This document shows, piece by piece, positions 34,974-45,779 of a DNA stretch of 64,000 nt. The DNA comes from Ustilaginoidea virens (taxonomy: Eukaryota; Ascomycota; Sordariomycetes; Hypocreales; Clavicipitaceae). The DNA lies in assembly GCF_000687475.1 (NCBI RefSeq), contig NC_057316.1, positions 5,518,001 through 5,582,000 of the forward strand, read 5' to 3'. Positions within the stretch are counted from its first letter, which is position 1. Each line of letters starts with the position of its first letter. The notes under the pieces were generated by a model, which saw nothing but the letters and a program-made list of their open reading frames with translations, was not told where the DNA came from and ran no database searches. The translations under genes were made by a program, and so were the position numbers.

Positions 34974-36980
34974 TCAGCCGACTTCGCTTCCCACTTGGTC
35001 AATAAACACAATCTCTCTTCTCGCGCTTGTACCAGGCGTCCACGTCCCGGGCCCTCCGGCCCTGGCGTCATCAGAACCTGCACGCCGGGCCTGCGCCGTG
35101 CCAGAACCATCGTATTTGATTTTTGACGGCGCCAGTCCACCCCCCGTGCGGGTGATTGGCACCGAGCCGCGGCGGACACGAGCCGCAAGGTTCTCGGCAT
35201 CTCCGGGGGAAGCTGATAAGAATCGGCCGAGCCCGGGAATCCTGCGACGGCGGTGGATAGAGTTTGGATTGCTCAGAGTGTCGCTGAGACTCTCGCTCAG
35301 AATGCGATGGATTCTCGGCGCGAGATATCCCAGCTTGCCGAGTGGAATGCTCAGTCCGTGGACCACCTAAAGAGCATATATCAGCACGTGAGACGAAAAC
35401 ATGTTTCTTTTTGTGGCAAGGCGTTTCGCCGACGACTCACGACACTACAAACGGTCAGGAACCAGACAACGACCTTGATGGTCTGGGCCAAGTCCTTGAC
35501 GTCTGCTCTGGGAACGCCGTCTTGGTCGCTCAAATGGGCTTTGATGAAGTCGATGCTGACAAGGAGGTAGAAGATGGCAGACACGCCGATTGGGCCAAAG
35601 AAGCCCACGAATATAGCCTGGCGGACCTGGCCGATCTGGCGTATCATTTTGTGCATGCCAAACACCCAAGGCAGGCGTCGCAGGACGAGGACCAACACGC
35701 CGAGGGGTATCAGCCGGCGGAGCGGAACAATGGCATTGTCTGCAAATTCCTCCCAGGGAAGATATGCGCCGTACCAGAGGAATATGCTGACGTTGAGAAG
35801 CATGTCGACCGTGGGCTGCAGGGAGTCGTCCTTGGTCTGGATGCGGAACCAATCGTCCCAAGTAAACGTGTTGCCGGCTATGAAACAGGCCAAAACGTCG
35901 TCAGTGCCGAGCATGCCGCACGTTCCCAAGACGAACAAGGCCAAGGCGATGGCAAAGACGAGAAAGCTCTCGCGATCGACAAAGTTGCGCTCCTTGGCGA
36001 AACGCAGCAACTCCTTGGCAATCCACCCTGCCAAGGCGCCGTAGGCGACGCTCATCAGAATGGTGTACCCCCACGTAAGGGCGAACCACAGCCCCATCGC
36101 ATCCTTTACGCCTCCATCAGTCGACCCGGAGCCGATGTACTTGATGAGGTAGAGGGCGAAAAACAAGAACGGATACCCCAAACCATCGTTAATTCCCGAC
36201 TCGGCAACGATGAGATCCTGCAGATCTTTGGGAATGTTGTGATCCGCGAACTTGCCCTTTACGATGACGGCAGACAGGACAGGGTCGGTTGGTGTGACGC
36301 AGGCTCCAACAGCCAGAGCATGCAAAAAGGTAGGCGTCCCGGCGAGGCCCCAGACGAGGAGGCTCGTGGCCATCCACATGCAGGCCATTCCGGGGCCGAC
36401 CAGGAGCAGCAGGGGCTTCAACTGCGTCCAGAGGTACTTGCTGGGCAGTTGCACGCCGGCCAGAACCAGCTGAACGCCAAGCACGAGCCTGGAGAAGTTG
36501 AGCGTAATGGACATGAGCCTATCGTCGCACTGGGCGTCGGTCAGGCCGTCCCGGGAGCAAGCGGCGTACGACAAAGGCCGGATCCAATCGGCCGCATGGG
36601 GCCCAAAAGCCGCACCAACCAAGAGTGATATAACTGGGAAAAGTTTCCAGGTCAGTGGGAGGCCGTTTCTTAAAGCCAGCCCCAAAACAGATTGGTGTTG
36701 AAGGGGCGAGACCCCCGGGGATTGATCTCGACCCCTGCATTTCTTCGCAACCTGGACCCTGCACCCTGGACCCTGCACCCCGACCCAAGGGATCGGGATC
36801 CTCGAGGATAACATGCCAAGACTGCCGGGGAACTTTGGACTCACGGGCTTCAGACATGTAGTAATTTTCCTTCAAGAGATACGACACCAGCCCAAAGAGC
36901 GAAATGAAGCCTCCCAGGAACGCCACGGCCACGTTGAAGTCGGTGACGGCCAGAGGCACAGCCCAGATGGTATCAGCCAT
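34974..36980 (-). CDS. Plasma-membrane Na+(K+)/H+ antiporter, NHA1/SOD2 type
   Basis: Exports Na+ or K+ in exchange for protons, giving salt tolerance and pH control. Three exons, 36980-36845, 36633-35441 and 35366-34974, give 573 residues. The intron phases reconstruct the conserved YYMSEALISLL and TVCSVVVHGLSIPLGKLG joints. About twelve hydrophobic segments are visible. The CPA1 signatures are intact: TPTDP at 159-163 and ESGIND, with the ion-binding Asp195 next to Asn194. The cytoplasmic tail after GKLGY is only about 110 residues, Ser/Arg-rich and ending in IDQVGSEVG. It is shorter than the long regulatory tails of yeast Nha1, so regulation by that tail may be reduced, or a further 3' exon may have been missed. 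The 211-nt first intron is the longest in this window. The plus-strand 428-residue frame over it is antisense. Confidence 0.9.
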
Positions 36981-39318
36981 TCCGGCAAAAGCAGATGTTA
37001 GCAGCCGGGAGCGAGGGCGGCAATGACGGTAAAGTGGGCAAGTTGAGGCTGAGGAGAGGTAGAGCTCATGCTGCGGACGAGGGCGGCCATGGAGTGGCAG
37101 GACGGATCCAATTCCAGGGCGAGGTTTCCTTTTGGGGTTTTTCTAGGAGGAGAAGAAAGGGGTTGGCGATGTCGATTGGATTGCTCTGCCGCTATGGACT
37201 GCCGGTAGACAATGCAGACGAGATGGATGCCGAGTTGCAGACTCCAGACAAGCCCGATTGATTTTATCGACAGCCTTGCAGCGGTTTGGGTTTCAGGGAG
37301 GGGCAAGAGACGATAAGCGACAGCCAATGGTTGATGGTTTGGCGGTCCAGGGTGGGTCAGGCGGGTCGGGCGGGGCGGGCGGGGCGACCGATGATAATGC
37401 AAGCAATCAACGTCAACATAGCGATGCCACCAATGATTGGTTGCATCGCTGCAGTGGGGTGCATCGCAACTTGCAGAGGCTCAGCTTTCCTTGCTTCGGC
37501 ATTGACCTGGACATGTCCAGCTTTTTACAGATGATGGACGATGATTGAATGCAGTTCCAGCTCCATCGAATGCAGTTTCATCAGATCGAGCCCCCCCCCC
37601 CGTTGAGTGGAGTTCCATCGAATCGAGTCCCACCAAATCCGACTTGCCGCCCCTAAACGCAGCTCTTCCCAAACCGCCAACGATGAACTGGTATGGTCCC
37701 TTTGAGTATCCTCATCTCCTCTTCAACAGACGCCGACGCAGACGCAGACACAGACGCAGACACAGCTCCGGCCCCTCCATCAGCCCCGAGCGCCCAACAC
37801 AAGCCTCAGGTTGCTACGTCTTTTATTTCCATCATCCATCATCATCAGGCCCCCCTTCTCGCATATCCTTCCTTCCCGAGCGGAGTCAACCTCCCATCAC
37901 CCCGAAAAAGAATATATTCCCCCTTCTTTATTTTGATTCTGTCAAGGTGTAGGTTCATTTTTTTTTATTTTTATTTCTATTTTTATTTACTTTTAGTTTT
38001 ATTTTTTTTCCAGGCTCGTCGACTGCCGACTTGCGGGCAGCGATGACTCGCCGCGGTGAAACCCAGAAAACCCAGCATGGATGCCGAAAGTCCCGTCGAA
38101 CTTTTTTTCTTTTCTTTTTTTTTAAATAGAACCCGCGTTTGCCGTCTGCCTACGCGTGCCGCGGTAGCATTCACTACGCTGCCGAGACGGCTGGGTGGCA
38201 AGTCATGTTCTAAAAGATAAGACGCCTGGCCAAGCCGTGGCCGTGTGCAACGTCCCCGAGTTCATGGCCAAGCCGAGGAACCGTACGCGCCGAGGCTGTA
38301 CGTAGCTTGTCAGCGCCTCCGGCCATGGGACCAGAGACGCTCCGTGGCCCAAAGGATCAGACATCTCTGGGCTTTCGGCCCTCCATGGAGCAGAGCAGCA
38401 TATTCTGTGGCACGCGTCAAACATCACCGTTGGCTTAAAATCATGGGAGCCAACCCCCGCGCGAACAGTGCCCAAGCGTGGTCGAGATACCCTGGGCCGA
38501 TCCGCATGATGATGGTGTATGCCTCTACCCAACCGCCGAAATACGCCGTCCGTACAAAGACCTACCTCCTTCTCTGGGCCTCATCCCGACTTGTTATTGT
38601 CGTATCCACTCTTTTGAATGGTAAAGCAATGGGCAATGGCAAGCTTGCCGCTCCCAAGGCTTGACACTAATAGGCCAGTGGAGGCGCCAATGTGCAGACC
38701 TGCACCTGGAGAGCAAGATGGCGTCAAGGACGAGTCAGTCTGGCTGTGGCAGCACGGCATCCGGTTGGGCTAGCAGAGTGTTACCGAGTCAGGGAGCTTC
38801 AACCTCAGGGAGCTTAACCTCATGGAATTTTAACCTCAGGGAGCTTTAACCTCAGAGAGCTTCAACGCAAAGCATTCATTGTCTGTATTCCTTTTGTCGC
38901 AGACAAGGTATCTCAGTACAAGGACAAGCAACGTGTCTAACAATCCGTAAACGAGCTTGCAACAGAACGACATGTTGGCTCCGTCATAGCTTGCTTGACC
39001 ACCAAGAGATGAGTCAGGCCGAGAAAGAAGAGGAAAACGTCAAGGTAAGGGGGGGGGAGGAGGGGGAGGAACGTCTCAAAATTCAACCTCGACAAAGTCG
39101 ACGACGCTTGTAAAGACCAATCTTGGAATCACATTGTACACCTGTGCGCTATACTCCGTCGCCCTTCCATCATGGCAAAATGGTGGTTTCTTTCCCTCCG
39201 TCACCTATAGACAATTGTCGTATCAAAACCTAGTCATGTGTGAGAAGCGCCGGCCCTTGCGTAATCTGCAGGCTTTTCAGTGCTCGTACGTCCCCGTCCC
39301 AGGTCCTTCTCCGGACCA
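36981..39318. other. Intergenic region between the antiporter and RNase H1
   Basis: 2.3 kb without recognisable genes. It includes the antiporter promoter, a GACGCA/GACACA hexamer run at about 37735-37766, T-rich runs near 37958-38010, and a 16-bp tandem repeat near 38.8 kb. Confidence 0.55.
38790..38866. repeat. 16-bp tandem repeat, five copies
   Basis: Units CAGGGAGCTTCAACCT and variants start near 38790, 38806, 38821, 38837 and 38853, with single-base differences and one 15-bp unit. Confidence 0.8.
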
Positions 39319-40402
39319 TCAGCTCAGCTTCGCTCCCCGCACGGCTAGCCGATCGGCAGCCGTGTTCCCCCTGTCTGACGCGTGTCCCTTGACCCAATGA
39401 AAGTATGTGTTGGCCTTGGCTTTCGTTCGCTCGTCCATTTTATCCAAAATCGCCCTGATGATATCCTGGTTCTTGACATTTTCGCCCGTCGCCGTCTTCC
39501 ATCCCTTGCTTTTCCAGCCGATGGCCCACTGGGTGACGCAGTTGATCGAGTACTGGCTGTCGCTGATGATCTGCACCGTCTGTCCGGTCGGGGCGATCTG
39601 AAGCGCTCGTAGCATGGCCATCAGCTCGGCACGTTGGTTGGTTTGCGGATCACCGACCAGGCGTTCCGAGACGTTTCGAGCATCACCGTCGCCAAAGAAG
39701 ACGCCGACGCCGGCTCGGGACCCAGCCTTTCCGTTGGCCAGGCTGCTTCCATCCGTGTAAATTTGCAGCACGTTTTCCGCCGGGCGTGCCACGCCTGGCA
39801 CAGTCTTGACCGCGGTTTTCTTTGCAGAGGCCTTTGGCGCCGTCGCTTCCTTGAGCGCCAACGTCGGCTCCGCCAGCGAAGCCTCGCCGAGGGCTTCTAC
39901 CGCCTCCCTGCTGCCGAACTGCCTGATGTACGCGGCGGCTTCCTTTCGTGAGCCGAACCTCTTGTACTTGGGGCCCTTGACACCCTTTATGGCGGCTGCT
40001 GCTTCGTTCCAATCCGTATATATGCCCGTCGGGTTGCCGACGGCCACTGCGTAAAACCTCTCTGGCTCATCAGATGACGCTGCTACTTTCTTGCCAGCCG
40101 CAAAGGCCTCTGCATCGGACCGTGACGTGAAAGACTTGACTACCGTCACACGCAAACGACGTTAGCTGATGACCCAAACAACGCCATCATGGCAGCCTCC
40201 GCTCCTGCTGCACGCCCTCAAAAGGCATGGACTCACAAATTGCACCCTTGAAGCCAGCTGTTTGCGCCGAACACTCCGTGTAGGTAAGGTACACTCCAGG
40301 TCTGAAGCCAGCCTGAACGGCATAAAACTTTGGTCCGTTGTCCGTCTTTCGTTTCTTGGGAGCAGTGGCTGCGGCTGCTCCGGCGGCAGATCTTTTGTTC
40401 AT
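39319..40402 (-). CDS. RNH1: Ribonuclease H1 with two hybrid-binding domains
   Basis: Cuts the RNA strand of RNA:DNA hybrids, removing R-loops and primers in nucleus and/or mitochondria. Two exons, 40402-40237 and 40139-39319, give 328 residues. The start is the first in-frame ATG; upstream in-frame codons lack one. A basic KKRK stretch near residue 17 could be a nuclear signal. Two hybrid-binding (viroplasmin-like) domains follow: one around FYAVQAGFRPGVYLTY, crossing the intron at GAIFKSF, and one around FYAVAVGNPTGIYTDW. After an Ala/Lys linker comes the RNase H fold with all four catalytic acids: Asp185 (IYTDGSS), Glu227 (NQRAELMA), Asp249 (ISDSQY) and Asp318 (TAADRLA), plus the assisting His308 (KGHAS). 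The enzyme looks fully functional. Confidence 0.94.
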
Positions 40403-41959
40403 GTCGTCGTCCGTGAGGTAATGCTCTCCTCCCTCAGTCGAAGGAGGGAGCGTTTCGATGTCGTTGCCAGTCTTGTCAACCGATGCGATTCCCTTGATAT
40501 GACCATGAGTTGGCAATCGCCCACATGCACGCGGCGGCAGGGGAATCGGGCGGAAGAAAAGAGCAGGGACTATTCACTGACTGTGTGGTGCAGCTTGCTG
40601 AATATGGAGCTGAGACGGACGGGAGAAATCGACCGACGCTGAAAGACGCGCATGGATAGTCAAACCGGTAACATTCTCGCATGCGAGTAGAGTAGCAAAC
40701 ACAAGTAAAACTAAAATGCAAACGAGACAGCATCAGCTAGCAGCCCAGTGTGCGCCAAGCGCGAGCGTAAGAGTGGGAGCTTATTGCACAGCGGATGCTT
40801 TTGACTTTTGCTCGGGAAGGGAGAGGAGGGGGGGGGGGGGGGGGATGGGGTTGCGAGCAGGATAAGAAAAACCAGCCAAGATACGGAGCGAATGGAGAAG
40901 AGAAGGAAGGGGGGGGGGGGGGGGGCTCCATTCGTTGTGTTTCGGGCCAGGCACGGCGCCACAGCCCTCGACTTCGCCTCGTGATGCGCCCCCCCCCCCC
41001 CCCCCCCTTCTCTCCCCCTCTCTCTCCCTCTTCTTCCTCCCGTTGAAAATGGGAGGGGCAATCTCATGCTTCCGGCACTGGGTCATCAATTTTTTTTTGC
41101 TCGTTATGCACAATTAGCTCCCCAACTGTCAGGAACCGAAGCAGCATCTGTGTCTGCTTCTGCCTTTCATGCTGAGTGGTCAATGCCTCTTGAAGGGGGG
41201 TTTCACAGCTTCAATGTCCAATCGTCGCTAAGTCCTGCTCTTTGGTGCTGAATGGGATTGCCCTCAATCTCGTTCCTGCAAAACATTGGCTGTTTGAAGA
41301 GCACCTAGGTTGCAACGGCATGGAAAAGAAGTGTCACCGATGCCGACGTCTCTCGGAGTGGCTCAGGCTCAAATCGCTACGGATGGCAATGAATTCCAAC
41401 CGATTTCCACCCTCAGCACGTAAAATATCTATCCTGATTTTTGGCGGATATAGATGTACAGGCTGCCTGGACCATAAGGGGGTAATAAGCCCATCAACGG
41501 CTCGCTTCAAATACAGGAGTCTTTTTTTATTCGTTTCGGCACAGCTAGATTGACATAAGAAAGAGTCCGTCGGAGGATGATATGATATGTACATCTTTAA
41601 CAACTGCAAACAGCCGTGGTATGGTGAATGACACAAGAGACATAGATCCACCATTCTGCCAAAGAAAAGAAAAGAAAAGAAGAGAAAAGAAAAAAGAGGG
41701 CCATCTAAACCCTCATGCCCTTTGGTATCCCGCTCTTCAATTCATCGCCGACCTCGTTGCAACTGCAAGGCTCTCTTCATCCAGAGCCATGGAAGCCACA
41801 TGGTCGCGATTACGCAGACAGGCTGAGAGCGTCACGGTCCAGGCTTGTCCATGGCGCCGCTTGTTACTGCAGTCGTGGCAATTATTGTTCTCTTGCTTCT
41901 TCGAGCGCAGATGTGCAGCATGGCGGGTGAGTTCTGGGTAGACCTCGGAGGCAGTAATC
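40403..41959. other. Intergenic region between RNase H1 and TAD3
   Basis: 1.6 kb with no supported gene. It contains the RNH1 promoter and three long homopolymer tracts (G at about 40829-40844 and 40909-40925, C at about 40989-41008), plus an AAAAG microsatellite at about 41665-41690 near the TAD3 3' end. Confidence 0.55.
40829..41008. repeat. Three long G/C homopolymer tracts
   Basis: Two runs of about 16-18 G and one of about 19 C within 180 bp. The G- and C-runs could pair as a hairpin or form quadruplexes. Run lengths in homopolymers are also prone to sequencing error. Confidence 0.75.
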
Positions 41960-43350
41960 CTAAACGTGAGTGGTTGGGTCGATGAGAGGGAGAGGAGGTA
42001 CGTTTTCACGTTCCCATTCCCAAGCCAACAGGCTCCAGTTGAGCTCCCGTCTCCAAAACAATCCCAACCCTCGTCCACCTCCATCCGGACGATCATCAGA
42101 ACTCAACCCACCAGTTCGGGCCATGTGGTGGCAGAATACCGCCTTGCCCATTCGAGAATGCAGTATTCCCATGGAGCAGGCAATGCATGGTTCGTGCGTC
42201 ACGTACAGCTCCAGTCCGTGGCAGAGATATCCGTCCTTGTTTGGGTGTTCCTGTTCGAAGCATTGACGTTCCACCTCTATGAGCGGTTGGTCTTGGAAAC
42301 AGTCGTACTGCAAGCACGCCCTATCTGCGCTGATGCCGCTCGCCCGATGCTCGTGCCGGACCAGCTTCTGCGCCACCATGCTGATGGCTCGAAGCACGCA
42401 GTGCGTCATCGTATTGTTCAGGTTTGCTCCGTAACATTCCTGGTGCTTACGGGCGTCACCAGCAAGACCAACCAGCTCGGCTCCGCGCTCTCCTCTCTGG
42501 ACAATCACTGCTCCCATAGCCTCCCCGATTCCAGACTCCTTGGCTTGCAGAGCTACTCGATGTGCCAAAGCCATCCACAATGACGCGTCTTGCTTGATTT
42601 CGTCGGTTCCACGGGCCACCATGCTAGGGTGGGGGCCAAGAGGGTTGTTCTTGCGGTAGACAGTCGGCCAAAACTGAGCCGACCACATGGCAGCTTGCAC
42701 TTGCGAAGTGGGCGCCAGCAGGGGGATCGGTATTGTTGCAATGAACGGACTCTTCTCCAATGCCTCTATTGACAGAAGAGATTGGAGCAGATCCTCCTTG
42801 TTGATGTCGGACCTCTCCCCAGCAATGATGTATATCCATGTGGATTTTGACGTGTGAATCTGACGTCCCACCGCATCGTCATTCATGAACTGGGTCTTGA
42901 GATGAGCAGGTAAATCTGCCGGCTTTGCACAAGTACGGAGATGCGGTAGGGGATTAGCACCACCTTCAGGCCGTAATCCTCGCAAAGCGCTATTTCAAGG
43001 TTAGTCCCTTGAGGCTTCTTTAGAGCCATGTAAACGATTTTTCTGGGAATAATACGTCGTGTGGACGAGCCATGGAATGACACCTACGTGATGACTTCGT
43101 TTGCCGACTTGGTTGGAGCTCGAGTGATGTAGGCATGGACTATGGCGTGATCTTGACGAACTTCTTGAGTTGTCTTGAGAGGTATCAAAACTCCTTTGTT
43201 CAAGTGGGTTTTCTTGAGGTCGTCAATTAGGGGATTGGGTAGAACCCCAGGCGCTGGAGCGACGACTCTTGACGAGGCCTCCGCGGGTTCACCGGCAGAA
43301 GCATTGACCAGAGCATCGTGAGACCCCGGCTTTGGAGCGTCGTCTGCCAT
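41960..43350 (-). CDS. TAD3: tRNA-specific adenosine deaminase subunit Tad3
   Basis: Non-catalytic partner of Tad2 that makes inosine at the wobble position (34) of tRNAs. Two exons, 43350-43088 and 42989-41960, give 430 residues. The splice joins VIT to ALRGL in phase and produces the family's PLPHLRTCAKP...LPAHLKTQF stretch. The deaminase domain has zinc ligands His284 (MTHCVL) and Cys356/Cys359 (EPCIACSM). The position of the catalytic Glu is Val286, the defining substitution of Tad3 versus the active Tad2. The C-terminal GLGLFWRRELNWSLLAWEW block is characteristic of ADAT3. The gene is complete and ends 2.7 kb left of the transposon nest. Confidence 0.94.
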
Positions 43351-44714
43351 CTTTTACTGTCTTATAAGGGACGTCGCTCAGCCAGTTTGCAGAGGTACTG
43401 GCAACTGACGGCCACTCCAAGACCCGAATCCGATGCAGGCCACAGCGAGCGACAGTCCGAGAGACGTCAGACAAACAAAGTGCAGCTGAAGACGAGTCCG
43501 CGGATACCGAGGGGTTCCTTGATCGCCGTCTCCCGAAGGATGAGACCAAGGTTTGAGAGATTTAGAAAGTGGTGCTGTTGAGAACGAGGGCAGAGACGTG
43601 CCACCCGAGGCCGAGCTTCGGGCAAGCGAAATCAGACCTTCAAATGGGAAGGCGAAAGGCGCGGCCCCTTCGCAAGGGGTTAAACAAGGCAGGAAGCGCC
43701 TCCGCTTGGTCCGATGCCGTGTTGGCGTACGTTGGCGTACGGTACCTCTGACGATGGACCTGACCTGGGTCAGAATCATCCACGATTCGGAGGAAAAGCC
43801 AGGCAGGCTGAAGTTCCTACGATCGTAGCGAAGCGATGGCAAGCCAAGGTAAGCTCTACTGGATTCTCTATGCTTGCTGTTCCATTGGCGGCCATACCAC
43901 CTGATGCCAGCGGCGACGACCGATCCGATGCGTGTAGAAACTATGTTGCCTTGGGTCAGGCAGATCGGATGAGCGGGACGAAAAGGAGCGCGGATCTGTC
44001 AACTTTGATCAGAAGTTTGTTCCCTCCTTGGCAGGGCAAATCAGGCTCAAACGCTTTCAGAGGCAGACCACTAGGGCTAACAAGGGCCAGTGCTTTGACC
44101 TGCTGTTATGTATGTACACATGCAGCATGTATGTAGCGAAGCATCTGGCAACAGCTGGTGCAGCTGCTGGCGGGTGCAAACCTGCAAAATCTGCCTTGTT
44201 TGCTTGTTGCTGCTATGTACCTTGCTTCGAGACTCCACGATGTGGAGCACTCGACTCTAAAAATGGTTTCGCAGCCACGTCATGAACTCTCGAGTTGGCC
44301 AGAATTTTAAATCATTGCACACGCCAGACACTGCTAGCTAATAAAGCAACTGTTGGTCCGGTCACATATAAAAAGGTCGATGGGACGGCTCCCGGACTTG
44401 CGGTTGGCGATTTGTGCAGTCAGGCTGAGGTGTGGCTTGCCCATGAAGGAGGCGCCGTAGCCACGGATGTGGCTGGTGCAGCCCAGCCACATGTCTGTCC
44501 TGCCCACTCGAGGCTAAACTTGAAGTTGACCTCGGGTTAGAGGATGGCATTCGTATGTCCTTTTTCAGACCGTTGATGCTTGCGACAAATTTTCCACAAA
44601 CTCTTTCCTTTTGTGCCGACGCCGAGTGTTCCTGTCATGGGATACCCCAGAGCGAGCGACTGCTTCCCACTGCAGCTTACATTTGACTCCGGTCGTCTCG
44701 CTTAGTCTAAGCTA
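43351..44714. other. Intergenic region between TAD3 and the Tc1 element
   Basis: Contains the TAD3 promoter and about 1 kb of sequence with no recognisable gene or RNA. Its right boundary is the TA target site of the transposon at 44713-44714. Confidence 0.55.
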
Positions 44715-45104
44715 CAGTGGGGTTCCAATAATGCGCGAACAAAATCGCGCGACGCGAAGTCTTCGCGCCTCAACCAATTTTACCCTTTACATTACCTCGC
44801 CCATAATATGCCCACAACAATGCCTCTAAATCGTGCCTTTGGTACGGAAATATCTGGAAATCGTCAAAGGAATCATGAATTCTCGCCAGTACAGAAAGCT
44901 GCTATTGTGGCCGAATTATCGCAAGGTAAAACCCACCGCGCGGTAGCTGCTGCATTTAACACGTCGCCGTCAACCACACATAGGATATTTAAACGCTGGA
45001 AAGAAGATGCAACCTTAGAAAATAAGCCTCGTTCCGGCCGGCCACCGAAGCTTACAGAGGCCGAAAAACGCTATATTGTTCTTCTTGTCAAAAGGAACCG
45101 TAGC

Positions 45105-45445
45105 TGTTGATATAAACTCGGGGTACCCAGTTATACGTAGGGTCGCGCGCGTGGTATTATATACCGTGAAGTCACCAAGTAAAGGATTTATTGACTTTAC
45201 TAATGACTGAATATCTAAAAGGAAAGAAAGGAAGCAAAAGAGGGTAATTACACGATATGGCCTTTTTGTGCGTGTGCCGTTGTCACGTGCATCGGCGCAG
45301 TCGGGCCGGGCTGCCCGCGTGCCCTACCGGGCTCAGGGGTAAAGGGGCAAAAGGGGCCAAAGTGGCCATATCGTGCGCATCGGGTATACGCGGCACATCC
45401 GTCGCAATATGCCCAATTAGGCACCTTACGACAGCGATTCCGATA
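45105..45445 (-). repeat. LTR of the copia element (3' LTR in element orientation)
   Basis: 341 bp, the same length as its partner. It begins TGTTGATATA and ends CGATTCCGATA, where the terminal CA has become TA. Confidence 0.92.
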
Positions 45446-45779
45446 CTAGCAGCTTCTCTTTTTATAGAAGCAAATATCGGAATCGCTAGGATATAAGGCG
45501 CACATATAGAAAAGAAAGTGCGGCACAGTCTCGGCAGGTTATGCCGCCGATAATGCTATCGCGCCGCGCGGCCGGCTTATATAGGATCATACCGTATAGC
45601 CGGTATATTAAATATCGCAGCCGAAACAAAGGGGTAAAAAGGGGCAGCAGTAAACGCAGTAAAAGCAATAAATGCACACAACATTAAATATAGGAAAATC
45701 CACACACTTACCACCCATAATATTACCAATACCTTCCAAACGCAATCAGATATTGACCGGCCTCTTTACCCACCCTTCC

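Noticed and set aside
35342..36628. Plus-strand open frame of 428 codons
   Set aside because: Antisense shadow of the Na+/H+ antiporter exon; its codon pattern mirrors the membrane helices on the other strand.
40403..40516. Extension of RNase H1 to 40516
   Set aside because: The codon there is TTG; the first in-frame ATG is at 40402 and leads directly into the NLS-like and hybrid-binding regions.
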